This document shows, piece by piece, positions 1 through 11,384 of a DNA stretch of 64,000 bases; the stretch's first letter is position 1, and each line of letters opens with the position of its first letter. A model generated the notes under the pieces. It made no database searches, was not told the origin of the DNA, and worked only from the letters and a program-made list of their open reading frames with translations. The DNA is from Hsuehochloa calcarea (lineage: Eukaryota; Streptophyta; Magnoliopsida; Poales; Poaceae): positions 24,547,282 to 24,611,281 of the forward strand of contig CM070615.1 in assembly GCA_036346395.1 (NCBI GenBank), written 5' to 3'. Both the position numbers and the translations under genes were made by a program.

Positions 1-2404
1 ACGAGGCTTGTGGTGGTACGTTATGGCTCAGTTCAATGACAAGCAAAGTTAACTCCTTAATTGACCAAGGTGAGACTGGCAAACTACTCTAATTCACCAT
101 AATCCACATTTCCCAATGACAATTCCACCATGCCACAAATTTCTTCCACTCGCCTCAGTCTAAATATTTTTCCCACCCTGTTGATTAAATGCATCACATG
201 CTATTAACAGGTGACAACATACAACACATAAATTTTCATAAAGATGTCCCATAATCACTTAGTCAAGTATGAAATTAATATTTTAAAATGATATCAATGA
301 CCCAATGTAAGGCTAAGCGTACTAATCGTGTCTAACCAATCCATGTTGGTGCTATGATAATACCAACTAGTATTTTAACCAAGCTAGGGTGACAGATAAT
401 CATGGTAATACAATTCACAACGGTGACATAGGCAAGTAGGATGCATAACTAATCCCAAAATAACTAAAACATTTGATAATTGAATTAGCAATGCAATAAT
501 TTAAATCAAAGTAATATTGTAAAACTGGGTGCAACATGATCAAAGCACAACTTTCCTTGCTACGACTCTTGCTCTTGACCTTGGTCTTGAATAAATCCCC
601 CTTCCTCGAACGCTCCCGAAGTATCGACGTCTACCGCAACGAAAGAGAAAAAACATAAATAAATACCAAGAAGAGGAAAAAAAAACTCCAAAAAATATAA
701 TAAAATACTAGAGTGTATATCTCAATTTTAGATGAATTTAGGAACCTGAACGAGCTCAATCGGAGTTCGTATGAGGAAGAACAGACTCTTCAAAGTTGGT
801 CGACTAAGAAATTCGAGGAAAAAGAAAAATGAAAGAGAAATTGACAAGTGGGACCCATTGGAAAAATAATTTATGAAAATTAAATTAATTCCAAAAAATA
901 GGATCAGAGGCTGATAGGTGGAACCCACAGTCTATAGATTGAGTCCACGAGCTTGGTCCATAGGTCTATGGGCTCATGGGTTCATAGAATAGTGCAATGA
1001 CAGGTGGCGTCCATATGTCATAGGCACGGCTCACGGTAGACTAGGTCTACCTAGGTTTAGATCTAGGGCTAGGGCTTGCGTGGCGGCTGAGGTGGCAATT
1101 GCTGCACACGTGCGCACACGCGGCAATGACTGGATGACATGCGGCCGACACAGGGACAAGGGCGCTGACATGGCGGCAATTGTGATGCGGGCTAACACAG
1201 TGCGAAGTGGCGCTGACATGGCGTCCAAGTGGCGGACACGACGATGATGGTTCCGACATGGATGATGACATGGACAACACGTGGTCGACACGGGGACGAG
1301 GGCACTAACGTGGTGACAATGGCGATGCCGGCTGATGTGGCGCTAACGCGGCGGCTAGGTGGCGGACATGGTGACGACGGCTCTGACGTGGACGGCGATG
1401 TGGACAATGAGGACGGCGTGGAGCTAGGGTTCCAAGGATCACCGGCGTTAAGGGCTACGACAGAGGTCACAGATGGGTGCATTGGGTAGCGGGGACGACG
1501 GCGAACTCGGCGGCATGCACACAACGATCAGAGGTGGACGAGGTGACCAGCAGTGAGAGGAAGGCAGCGGCTAGGTTCCAGGCTCGACGATGATGACGCT
1601 AGGGCGATGTTCTGCGCGATGGCGAGGACGACTTTGAGATGCGGGCGACGAGATGATCTTGATGGCGGCATCAAGAGGCGGCGGGGTTCACTGAAATGGC
1701 AGCAACGAGGACGGTGAGATTCAAACGGAGATGAAGAAGACGACGATGGCGAGGGAGCTACGGGACGGCTCGGGCGAGGACAGCTAGGGAAAAAGAGGTG
1801 GCGCAGTTCGGGGTGCATTTCCCAGGGGTCCTTGGGCCTTTAAATAGCCCTGGGAGGCAGAGTTCCGAACGACTACGGTGGCGGCGCAGGGAAGGAAAGG
1901 GGAGTCCGAGTCGAGGACAACGACGATGGGACTGACATGTGGGATCCACCAGTCAGCAACTGTGGTGAGCGCGCGAGACATGTTTCACACACGTGTGCGA
2001 CGCGGTGGCAATTTGGGCTGGGCTACGGCGCACGCGAAAACGAGCAAGAGAGAGAGAGAGAGAGAAATGGACCGGGGTTTGGGTTTCATCCTGAAAGCCT
2101 TCTAGGTATTTTAAAATAGTTTTTTATTTTTAGAAAATACCATAAAAATAAAAAAAAAAAATCAATTAAAATTGGCAAATGGACTTGAAAAATTCCAAAA
2201 AAATCTGCAAAATATTTGCAAGCACATGGAAACAAATTAAAAGAGTTTTGGAATTAATTGATATTTGAATTATTCTTATTAAATAATTTTTACTTCTAAA
2301 ATTCCCATATAAGCTTTTAAATTCAAATCAAATTTAGTAAAAAAATTTAAAGGACTAAACTGCTCAAAAGGGATTTTTGAAAGCAAAAAAATTGAGATGT
2401 TACA
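1..2404 (-). mobile_element. Long LTR (partial), copy 1 of a TGTAACATC-type family
   Basis: Read on the minus strand, this sequence starts TGTAACATCTC at 2404 and runs off the left window edge. A TATA-like motif (minus strand, about 1837-1850) lies some 560 bases inside, as expected for an LTR promoter. The same sequence recurs on the minus strand at about 46.9-53.08 kb, broken there by two insertions: 1-195 matches 46930-47124, 196 to about 1000 matches 48737 to about 49560, and the part up to 2404 matches up to 53076. The many open frames here (for example 1031-1950) are GC-rich shadows with no domain. Probably a Ty3/gypsy-type LTR; whether it is solo cannot be told because the far end is outside the window. 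Confidence 0.7.
2047..2065. repeat. (GA)n microsatellite
   Basis: About nine GA units inside the LTR copy that ends at 2404. Confidence 0.9.
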
Positions 2405-3200
2405 AAATCCACACAAATAATCTATCCAACCTGTGGTTAGTGGGAATTGAACTCTGATCATCAGCCACCACACATTGATACGGTGCCACGCCATTCTTCC
2501 ACGAGCGTTGGATCGGAAGTAAACACTTTGTATGAGCTTGGGAAATGTAGCATATTTTGTAGTAATTAATATAATGAATGCATTAAAAAAAATCTAAATT
2601 GGGTGGTCCAGATCCATCTTATGGCATCATACTATACATGCCTCTCTAAAGAGCGAATGTTGTTCCTTAGCCGCCATGTATCCATCTCCCTTGTGTTGTA
2701 TCAGTAGCCTCCAATTGATCTGATCTTTGAACACACAGAATAATACACATAATATCCAGATATAGAGCAACCGCACAACACTATCGACCGTGCGCGCGGT
2801 GACTTACAACTACGGCTAGCGAATCCGGTCCGTCCTACCTACAAAGTCGTAATCGTGCTGCCAATTAAGTCCAGGCACGCAACGCTAGCTCCCCAAGTCA
2901 ACGTAGAATCAAGTGGAAGGATCCCTGGCCAGACTAAAAACCCATGGAATCAATCCATCATGCAAGGCGCGGAACGTAAACTATGATCAACAAACCCTAG
3001 CTAATCGTATCTTGGAGCCTTCAATTCGTTCTCTCACGATATTCTATTTCCTGAATCGCGGGAGTGCGCGACTGTCATTGATTAAACTAGTCGTATCCAT
3101 GCTTAGAGCGTGATGAGGTTATATTAGTCCTTGCTCATCCTGAGCTGCCATGCGTCGATAGATAAGAATACTAGTACTAGTCAACGAGTACACGTTTCCC
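2405..3200 (+). other. Intergenic, upstream region of the transporter gene
   Basis: No gene or recognisable element was seen. The stretch lies between the end of the LTR at 2404 and the TATA box of the transporter, so it is the likely promoter region of that gene. Confidence 0.6.
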
Positions 3201-3207
3201 TATAAGT
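3201..3207 (+). promoter_or_regulatory. Putative TATA box of the nodulin-like transporter gene
   Basis: TATAAGT lies 93 bases upstream of the ATG at 3294. Transcription would start near 3230 and leave a 5' leader of about 60 bases. Position and composition fit a plant core promoter; this is inference. Confidence 0.5.
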
Positions 3208-3293
3208 ACCTTCTAGCTCACACTTGGTGTTTGTATCTCTCCATTGCTACGCGTACAAAGACGGAGGAGGGAGGGAAGGGGAGGATCGAAGAG

Positions 3294-5090
3294 ATGGCCG
3301 GCGGCGAGGGAGCGGCGGCCACGATGTGCACGCCGGCGTTCGTGGCGCGGGTGGTGCGGAGCCGGTGGTTCGTGGTGTTCGCGTCGATGGTGGTGATGGC
3401 CGCGTCGGGATCGACGTACATCTTCGCGCTCTACTCAAAGGAGCTCCGGTCGACGCTGGGCTACAACCAGCAGACGCTCAACACGCTGAGCTTCTTCAAG
3501 GACCTCGGCACCAACGTCGGCGTGGTGTCCGGGCTGGTGCAGCAGGTGGCGCCCACGTGGGCCGTGCTGCTCATCGGCGCCGGGATGAACCTGGCGGGCT
3601 ACCTCATGATCTACCTCGCGCTCACGGCGCGCACGGCGGCGCCGCCCGTGTGGCTCATGTGCGTCTACATCTGCGTCGGCGCCAACGCGCTCACCTTCTC
3701 CAACACCGGCGCGCTCGTCTCCTGCGTCAAGAACTTCCCGGAGAGCCGCGGCATCGTCATCGGCCTGCTCAAGGGGTTCGTGGGGCTCAGCGGTGCCATC
3801 TACACGCAGCTCTACCTCGCCATCTACGGCGACGACGCCAAGTCGCTCGTCCTCCTCATCGCCTGGCTCCCCGCCGCCGTCTACATCTTCTTCGTGCACA
3901 CCATCCGCGTCATGCCCTACCGCCGGCGGCGCGACGGCGAGGATCGCAACAGCAAGCCCTTCTTCTGCTTCCTTTACATCTCCATCGCGCTTGCCTCCTA
4001 CCTGCTCGTCATGATCGTCGTGCAGAAGCAGGTGCCCAAATTCTCCCACACCGCGTACGTCGTCGGCGCCAGCGCGCTCCTCCTCATCCTCTTCCTCCCC
4101 CTCGGCGTGGTCATCAAGGAGGAGTACAAGGCCGTCTCCCAGCTCGAGCAGTCGCTGCAGCAGCAGCCTGCCATCGCCGTCGAAGAGCCGACAAGCGTGA
4201 AAGCCGCCGACGACTCCTCGTCGTCGCCGTCGTGTGGCTTGGGCGGCTGCCTCACCAACATGTTCAGGCCACCGGCTCTGGGGGAGGACTACTCCATCAT
4301 GCAGGCGCTGGTGAGCGTGGAAATGCTGGTGCTGTTCGTGGTGTCGGTGTTCGGCATCGGCGGCACGCTGACAGCGATCGACAACATGGCGCAGATCGGG
4401 CAGTCGCTGGGGTACCCGGCGAAGAGCATCAACACCTTCGTCTCCCTCATCAGCATCTGGAACTACGCCGGCCGCGTTGGCGCCGGCTACCTCTCGGAGA
4501 TCTTCCTCGCCCGGTACAAGTTCCCGCGGCCGCTGGCGCTGACGGCCGTGCTCCTCCTCTCCTGCGTCGGCCACCTCCTCATCGCCTTCGGCGTGCCGCA
4601 GTCGCTCTACGCCGCGTCGGTCATCCTCGGCTTCTGCTTCGGCGCGCAGTGGCCGCTGCTCTTCGCCATCATCTCCGAGGTGTTCGGGCTCAAGTACTAC
4701 TCCACGCTCTTCAACTTCGGCTCCGCGGCGAGCCCCATCGGCGCCTACGTGCTCAACGTGCGCGTCGCCGGGCGCATGTACGACGCCGAGGCGGCGAGGC
4801 AGCACGGCGGCGCGGCCGTCGCTGGGGACAAGATCTGCAAAGGGGTGCAGTGCTTCAAGCACGCGTTCCTCATCATCACGGGGGTGACGTTAGCCGGCGT
4901 GCTCGTGTCGCTGGTGTTGGTGTGGAGGACGAGGAACTTCTACAGGGGGGACATCTACGCCAAGTTCAAGGTGGCGCCAACGGCCGCGGAGGGGAGCGAC
5001 GGCGCCGTCGGGATGGAGGAAGAGAAGGTCAAGAACAAGAATAAGGACTCCAAGAACAAGAAAGAGGAGGTTAATACGGAGTTTAACTGA
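3294..5090 (+). CDS. Nodulin-like / major facilitator superfamily transporter (NFD4-type)
   Basis: Single-exon gene of 598 residues. The first in-frame ATG is at 3294; the reading frame is open upstream to 3231 but contains no earlier ATG. The N-terminal half (about residues 15-260) is the plant Nodulin-like domain, with the signature FPESRGIVIGLLKGFVGLSG near residue 150. The C-terminal half has a second set of MFS helices. I count 12-14 hydrophobic spans, with a hydrophilic loop (about residues 280-330) between the halves and a lysine-rich cytosolic-looking tail. It should be an integral membrane carrier. Relatives are annotated as nodulin-like or NFD4 proteins, and substrates are mostly unknown, so none is assigned. 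GC content is very high at third positions, as in many grass genes. No breaks are seen, and the long overlapping antisense frame (3435-4862) is a composition shadow. Confidence 0.93.
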   Translation: MAGGEGAAATMCTPAFVARVVRSRWFVVFASMVVMAASGSTYIFALYSKELRSTLGYNQQTLNTLSFFKDLGTNVGVVSGLVQQVAPTWAVLLIGAGMNLAGYLMIYLALTARTAAPPVWLMCVYICVGANALTFSNTGALVSCVKNFPESRGIVIGLLKGFVGLSGAIYTQLYLAIYGDDAKSLVLLIAWLPAAVYIFFVHTIRVMPYRRRRDGEDRNSKPFFCFLYISIALASYLLVMIVVQKQVPKFSHTAYVVGASALLLILFLPLGVVIKEEYKAVSQLEQSLQQQPAIAVEEPTSVKAADDSSSSPSCGLGGCLTNMFRPPALGEDYSIMQALVSVEMLVLFVVSVFGIGGTLTAIDNMAQIGQSLGYPAKSINTFVSLISIWNYAGRVGAGYLSEIFLARYKFPRPLALTAVLLLSCVGHLLIAFGVPQSLYAASVILGFCFGAQWPLLFAIISEVFGLKYYSTLFNFGSAASPIGAYVLNVRVAGRMYDAEAARQHGGAAVAGDKICKGVQCFKHAFLIITGVTLAGVLVSLVLVWRTRNFYRGDIYAKFKVAPTAAEGSDGAVGMEEEKVKNKNKDSKNKKEEVNTEFN

Positions 5091-6650
5091 TGAGACTAAC
5101 TTAAAAATTTCCTTGATTTTAACAATATTTAGAGAAGATGCATGGGGAGTTGAAACAGCTTGTAATGTTGGTGAATCTGTACTGTTTGTGGATGTCTCTG
5201 TTAAATGTGTGATATGGTTTCGATGGTAAAGATAGTTTCCCTTTGCTGATTGTCACTCAAATGGGTTTCAAATTACTGCTGGTCAACGAGCGAGGATTAC
5301 TGTTACTGTGGTTTCAAATTCAAATTAGGTTGTTCGCAGTAGCACTTGAGATCAGGAGCATGGTACGCTCAGGCATGACTGCAAATTAATCAGTCTGATC
5401 TGGGAGGACCTTTTGTTCTCATTTCATAATTCATATTGCTGTGTAGTATCAAGCAAGACGCCTCCATATCGTATTTTTGGTGGTGATATGGTATGGATAA
5501 TATGTCCTGTGTTTGCTCAAAGATCTGGAACTAATGGCCTCCTTCACCTATTCTTCATTCAATATTCAGAAACTGCAAGAAGTTTTAGGCATTTGAACAG
5601 ACCTGCACGCTTCTTCGATCTCAGAATTCTGATCTCTGAAGTGGCTTCTTCCACCATCTCAGAATTCCTCTACGGAAGCCTGCAGCGACACCAAGCAGAT
5701 AATATTTGATGTGCAATTTGCGAGGCGGCAGATTATGATCATGGTAGAGTTGGGAACCGCAGAGAATAATCTTCAGTACCTATAGCCAAAATTTGGTCAG
5801 GCCGCATATTTGGTCGCGAGGCGAAATTGGGTAACTGTCAACAGTACCCTGAACGAACTCAGACCTCAAAAGAAACAAACCAAACATCAGATTCAGGATT
5901 TTGACAATGGTTCTTGGGTACACAGAAAACCTACCCAATAGAGCAAGATGCAAACAGAACTTACGGAATAACAAAGAAGACAGCTAAATGCAAAATTTTC
6001 CAAGCTATTTAACTGCAGCCTGATCAAAAGGGGTTAGAACCTTGAACCCATTAGCAATGCCTCGTCAGAAATGGCCATCCCAAACTCTGCAGGTTTTCCA
6101 CTTCCCGTTAGTGCAGGACAAATCGCGAGTTGAGCAAAATGCGACTAATGGCGCAAAATAAGTCATCATCCTTAATTGGTGTGCTTTTGCAAATAATTAA
6201 ATAACTATATCATATGCAGAACCAATTGTTAACTGGATAAATAAAAAATAACTCCCATTCGAAACAAGAGCTTATGACTGCCATGACCAACAGCAACATA
6301 CTATTTGGCAGAGAAAGACACAAAACAGTTAATAATCAATAACCCAACATTGTGTCTTTCCTATGCATGCTTTGAGCTCAAATATTTAGATACCAGAATT
6401 CATTTACCAACCTCAAATTAATTCCATCTCAACCACAGTTATCTTCTTTTCAGAGAACTATAGTGTGTCTAACTATGTCTCAACATAATTGAAAGCAGAG
6501 TTGTCCATTCACATTTCATCATGTCTGGTCCGAATCAGTGCAATCCAAGTACAACATTCTCATGCAATACGAAGATTATAAACATTCTTTTAAGACAAAT
6601 CAAATTATGCACATTAGAGATCATGTTTCCAGAACAAATAAACCACAGGC
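5091..6650. other. Intergenic between convergent transporter and Yippee genes
   Basis: Contains the 3' flanks of the two convergent genes. Short frames such as 5413-5709 have no recognisable domain. No transposon ends were identified. An AATAAG motif on the minus strand near 6655 could be the Yippee poly(A) signal. Confidence 0.5.
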
Positions 6651-6847
6651 CATATCTTATTCACAGAAACGAACAGGAATAAGTACACTTTACAGATGAC
6701 ACTAAGGCAAGAACATGCAGCCTTATGATTGGAACCCGTGGATGACTGCTATTTACAAAGCCATAAAGATCCAAAACACACTGATGACCATGTAGCAATG
6801 AATATTTGATCTTCTGCGGAATGTTTTGCGTGTCTAATCTTTGGATA

Positions 6848-9800
6848 CTACCAGTTCTCTTTGACAATCTTTGACTTCTCAAATATGAACTTCCCTTCCT
6901 TGTACTTCTGTGTCTCCTCGTATGCTCGCTCATACTTCCAGCCCAACACCTCGCGGCAATCATTGCAGTAGATATCAGCAACCGTGTGTAGCCCCGTCAT
7001 AAGCTGTCTATCCTCCTTCGCCCCCACAACTACATTCATGGCATGAGAAAACAGAAAGGCACGGCCATTCCTCCCCTAAGACAACCAAAAGACAAAACAT
7101 CATCCTCCAAGCACTAGCAGAAGGCCCACATGACATATTGCTTATAAGAATTTCAGCTCAGCACTAGGGGTCACCGATTTTGAGTTGTACTTTTAGCACA
7201 GCGACGTTATAGCATTGGACATTTCAACAAATGAGATATTTACATTTTAATGTGTAATCAATTCATTTAAGTATGAATACCACTGAGGTGTTGAATGAGT
7301 AGTGCAACTTTGCGGAATTGCGGTGCGGAAGCCTGAAGGAATAATTTAGAAGCACAAGCATTCGACCAAAAATGCTTGCTACGCACCGTAAATCTCTACC
7401 AAAATCGCCTCATCTGAATGGAGTGCTATTATTTATGCTATAACAAGACCATGTCTATGGCTATACAAACTGTGACACATGGACTTATCAAGCTCTGCTA
7501 AATACTTTACCTCCCAAATTGCACCAATAATCAGAAAGATGTGATACCAACTGTTAGCCGATCCAAAGCAAAACAAAAACTACTAGTTGATTACACGCTT
7601 GCCGTGCGCTCAAACTACTAAGCTCTGTTTTTTATTGCTTGTCTTATGCTTGGATCCAGGTTCATAACCGACGAAGACCATGGGTTTGCTCCGGTCGTCG
7701 AGCTTCTTGATGTTTGGCCGCACCTCCTTCACGTGCGCGATGCACCCAAATGTGCGGAAGTATTGTACGCTTGGACGTGTTCCATACCACGCTTCATAGG
7801 GCGTCTTGTCATCGACACTCCGGGTTGGTGCGCAGTTAAGGATGTAGACGGCCGTTGTGACTGACTCACCACAAAACTCCCCTGGCATGTCCTTCGCCTT
7901 CAACAGACTGCGTGCCATTGCGACGACCGTCTGATTCCGGCGTTCGACAACACCATTTTGTTGTGGTGAATATGGTGCCGTGAGAAGTCGCTTGACGCCG
8001 CGATACGCACAGTAGTCACCAAACTCTGTAGACGTGAACTCGCCGCCGCGGTCGGTGCGAAGAGCTTGGAGCTTCCGCCTAGATTCCACTTCGACGCCGG
8101 TTTGGAAGTTTTTGATTGCTGCTGCCGCCTCATCCTTCGTTACTAGTAGAATCAGCCACATGTAGCGGCTGAGGTCGTCGACTAGGAGCAGGAAGTAGCG
8201 CTTTCCACCTGGTGTCGCTGGCGTGATCGGTCCACACAGGTCCCCATGCACCAGCCCGAGGAGGTTCTCCGCGCGGTGCCAGGCCTCTGTGGAAGCAGAG
8301 TACGACGTTGCTTACCCGCTAGGCAGCCATCACAAATTTGGTTGACGTGGTCGATCTTCGGAAGTCCCCGCACCATGTTGCGTTGTGCCAGCTTTCGGAG
8401 CGCCTCAAAATTGAGGTGACCGTAGCGAGCATACCAGCGCCATGCGTCGTCGTCGAGTCGTGCCGCTAGACACACCGGCTGTGCTAAGTTCAAAGAAAGA
8501 ACATATAACCGGTTGTGCGCACGATTTACCTTGGCAAGAAGTTGTCGTTGCGGATCGTGGATTCGTAGTACGCCTCCCTTGATCAGCATTTGGCAACCGT
8601 TCTCGTCGAGCTGCACAAGACTGACGATGTTGGTACGCAGTCGGGGGATGTAGTACACTCCCGTCAGTGCGCGGTGCTCTCCGTTTTGGCACATGAACGA
8701 TGCGTACCACGTCCCACGATGTCGACGGTCGAACCATCACCAAACTTGATCGAACCAAAGGACACGATGTCGGCTCGGCGAAGACGTCCTTGCATCCCGT
8801 CATGTGGTTGCTGGCCCCGGTGTCAAGATACCACGCATCATCATGGTGGTCCTCTTCTCGTCCTAGGTGCACATCAGCATGCTCCTCGTTGAGCATGACG
8901 TCCTCGGTCATGCTCTCGGTGGTCTTAGATGGTGCACACACCTGTGCCATAAGTAGTATGGTTTGGTCGTCGTCGACCCTCGCCAGGTTGGTCTGCTCGT
9001 TGCGTCGTGGCATGCGGCAATTTCTAGCCCAGTGCCCAAGTTTACCGTAGTTACGACACTTGTCCTTTGACACGTCACGGCCATCATTAGGCACAGTTCC
9101 ATCTCTACCACCGTCGCGGCCTTTCGGCTTGCCGCGGCGCCGATTGCTGCCATAGCCACCGCCAGGCTTTTGTCCACCAGACGAGCACTGGCCATGCTCA
9201 CGCTGCTTCATGCGCGCAAGACACTCCTCTTCTGTGAGGAGGAGGTGTCCGCCGGCACCGTCGGTGTTGTCTTGTTCGAAGCGCTCTTCTACGGCCTTCA
9301 GTCGTCCGGTGAGTTCTTCCACCGAGAGCGTCTGCAAGTCAACGAGTGTCTCAATTGAGATCGCTACCTAAGAATACCTTGGCGGGACGACACGGAGGAA
9401 TTTTTTAACAACGCGGTCTTCCTCAATCTTGTCCCCGGGTATTTCCAAGTTGTTGACTAGGCCGGTGAGCCGCATTGCGAAGTCATCCACCGACTCACCG
9501 CTCTTGAATTTGATGTTATCAAATTCTTTGCGTAGCGTTTGCGCCTTTGCCTCGCGTACGCGTTGGACGCCCATGCGCATTGCCTTGATGGTGTCTATAC
9601 GTCCTTGGCGGTGTTCTTGACTGCAAGCGTAGATAGCATCTCCGACGGAACGGTTCGGAGTATGGCAGACAACGCCATCCTGTCGTCGCGGTAGTCGCCA
9701 TTGCCGGGGTCGATCGCCTCCCACGAGCCTTGCGCTTGTAGATTCACCCTCATCACGAGAGACCAATCTCCACAGTTGGTATCAGAGCGTGCACTCGATC

Positions 9801-10151
9801 CGGCGATGATCGATGCATCCATGTTTCCCCATCTATTAACACTAGTGTTAAGAGTATCTTACTTGATCATCATTCGGAACACATCCATCTGGCCCACGGC
9901 GACTCGCACAAGAAAATCTAACAAGCGCGTCTACTGTCGAAAAATCGATCGATTCATATCACAAACAGAGGTCCTCCTAGCTAGCTAGGTAATCAGCTCC
10001 TAATACATAACAAACAACTCAGGGGGAAGCAAAGGCTCCTGAGTCCTAGGGTCTCGACCTGAAAGGCCTTGGAGATGATGTCGTCGTGGAGGCAGACGTG
10101 GTTCCGGCAGTTGCAGCAGCTGTAAACCCGCGGCCCCACCAGCTCCGCCAT
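6848..10151 (-). CDS. Yippee-family zinc-binding protein (coding exons 10151-10059 and 7075-6848)
   Basis: Two coding exons join in phase 0 to give 106 residues, the usual size for plant Yippee-like proteins. The first coding exon (10151-10059, 31 residues) ends at a GT donor at 10058. The second (7075-6848, 75 residues plus TAG) follows a cttag acceptor ending at 7076. The join restores the family sequence SKAFQ-GRNGRA. Zinc ligands are C12-x2-C15 and C68-x2-C71, spaced C-x2-C-x52-C-x2-C exactly as in the Yippee fold. Yippee proteins form a single beta-sandwich zinc domain related to CULT/Mis18; their role in plants is poorly known. The start at 10151 is preferred: the frame runs upstream to 10205 but has no other ATG and crosses a probable 5' UTR splice acceptor. 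The 2983 bp intron holds a decayed copia element in the same orientation as the gene. Confidence 0.93.
7610..8694 (-). pseudogene. Copia GAG-pre-integrase and integrase core remnant
   Basis: Two frames (8694-8182 and 8251-7610). The first has the H-x-H...C-x2-C zinc region (RYGHLNF ... CDGCLAGK). The second has the integrase core with the three catalytic acidic residues visible in MHGDLCG, LRTDRGGEF and NGVVERRN. A frameshift separates them, and the sequence ends before reverse transcriptase. Confidence 0.9.
8740..9337 (-). pseudogene. Copia zinc knuckle and aspartic protease remnant
   Basis: The frame contains CRNYGKLGHWARNC, a zinc knuckle in which the first cysteine pair is damaged (CxxY instead of CxxC), and the protease motif WYLDTGASNHMTG. 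After the protease the frame shifts and continues in another frame as the GAG-pre-integrase region. Confidence 0.85.
9368..9822 (-). pseudogene. Copia Gag (UBN2-like) remnant
   Basis: Two overlapping frames (9822-9595 and 9766-9368) carry the Gag N-terminal pattern with TNCGDW near the start and the REAKAQTLR / SVDDFAMRL block further on, typical of copia UBN2-type Gag. A frameshift divides them near 9600, and a stop precedes the zinc-knuckle part. The start is not preceded by any LTR or primer site. Confidence 0.8.
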
Positions 10152-10198
10152 AGACAACGCCCTTGAAAGCGTTGAACGCCGCCTTACCGCAACCAATC

Positions 10199-10451
10199 CT
10201 GCCAAGAATCAAATCAACGAGGAACAGTGTATCCTATCAAGAAACATCAATCCACTCCGCTTACGCGTCGTTCAGCGGTAGCAATCATCTATTAAACCTT
10301 AACAGTTGAAATTGCATCAAGAACTCAAGAAACAGGGGAACCAAGAACCCTTGGCTCCCGAATCGGGACACGGAGTTTTTATGTTCCCCATGGGGAGAAA
10401 AGAAGAGGGAGCAGAAATTAACCACGGCGGTGATGGAATCCAGCTACTCAC
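10199..10451 (-). other. Probable 5' UTR intron of the Yippee gene
   Basis: On the minus strand a strong donor GTGAGTAG begins at 10451 and a cttggcag acceptor ends at 10199, 48 bases upstream of the ATG. The first, non-coding exon would run from about 10560 down to 10452. Supported only by splice-site quality and position. Confidence 0.55.
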
Positions 10452-10559
10452 CGATCGGGAGCGGCCGGGGATGGGGGCGTGGAGACTGGAGAGCGGCCGA
10501 GGAGAGGGAGGGGATTAGAGTAATAGACGCACCGCTGGGGTTGGGATCTGGGAGGTGAG

Positions 10560-11384
10560 AAAGGGAGGCCAAGGCGCAACGCAAGATTCTGCGTAAAAAT
10601 AATGCTACTCCAATAGTCGGTAGTCATATCAGGGGAATCGATTTTATACCCTATCTTTTAAGCGTTTTTGTACTATTTGCACTTATTTCCAAACACTAAA
10701 AACGATTAAAAGCTCCGGATTTATTTTCTTCTTTGTTCGTAACTTGTAATTACTTTTCGTATTTCAGTCCATGTAAAATGACTCTCTGCCCTTTCATCAA
10801 CTATTGGAGCTAGCACAACACAACCACGGCCGCCATGGCATCCTCCTATAACTTGTTATCGTGGTCACCCGCGCCACCCCTCAACGACCCCACCCACGTT
10901 TGTGCTCCCCGCACCGCTGACACGGCGGCGTCGGCAGAGCGCCCTATCCACCGTGCCTGAGCGGGTCACCTCATGGGTCCACACTCGAGAAGTGCTTAGA
11001 GCCATCTACAGGAGGTATGGTCGGCCCCGGTGCAGACCGAGCTCAATGCGGAGCACGGAGGAGCAACCAGCGGTAGTTGCGATGGAGCGCGGTAGAGCGA
11101 CCGGCGTCGACCTCAAGCACAACAATGTCGAGTCGCACGGCGTCATTGCCCGCCGCATCATGTTCTCCACCTCGTCGTCCTCCAACTCCCCTCCGAGACC
11201 CTCCAGCTGCACATCCCGCTCAACATGCTGCTCATCTTTGGCGTGCGCACAGTCTCAGCCACGCAGGAATTGATCATTGGACGTCTTCGACGTGTGTTCC
11301 TATTTTTTCCTCGAATCCTCAATCCTACAAAATTCCTTGGCCACAAAGCTCCACATCCAAAATTGATCCTTGTCTATCCATATC
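10560..11384. other. No identified gene; left flank of the hAT insertion
   Basis: GC-rich short frames (for example 10902-11273) with no recognisable domain. The stretch continues, after the hAT element, into 12440-13450, so both sides probably belonged to one older element or decayed gene. Confidence 0.4.

Larger units (their letters stand above)
7610..9822 (-). mobile_element. Decayed, truncated Ty1/copia retrotransposon inside the Yippee intron
   Basis: Coding remnants in copia order (Gag, zinc knuckle, protease, GAG-pre-integrase, integrase) run on the minus strand, the same strand as the host gene. Reverse transcriptase and RNase H are missing: similarity stops soon after the integrase core at about 7640. 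No LTRs, primer-binding site, polypurine tract or target duplication are visible. At least three frame changes (near 9400, 8740 and 8250) make it non-functional. It is a truncated fragment that now only lengthens the intron. Confidence 0.85.

Noticed and set aside
1031..1950. Several overlapping frames of 60-110 codons on both strands
   Set aside because: They fall in the GC-rich part of an LTR whose second copy at 52.1-52.8 kb does not keep the frames.
3231..3293. N-terminal extension of the transporter frame to 3231
   Set aside because: It has no ATG upstream of 3294 (3231 is TTG), and a TATA box at 3201 makes 3294 the natural start.
3435..4862. 475-codon antisense frame opposite the transporter
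   Set aside because: Highly charged, low-complexity translation caused by GC-rich third positions; no domain.
9778..9789. A plus-strand match to the copia tRNA-Met primer site (ggtatcagagcg) next to the copia fragment in the Yippee intron
   Set aside because: All copia genes there are on the minus strand, and the bases encode the Gag residues SDT in that strand. No LTR is adjacent, so the match is coincidental.
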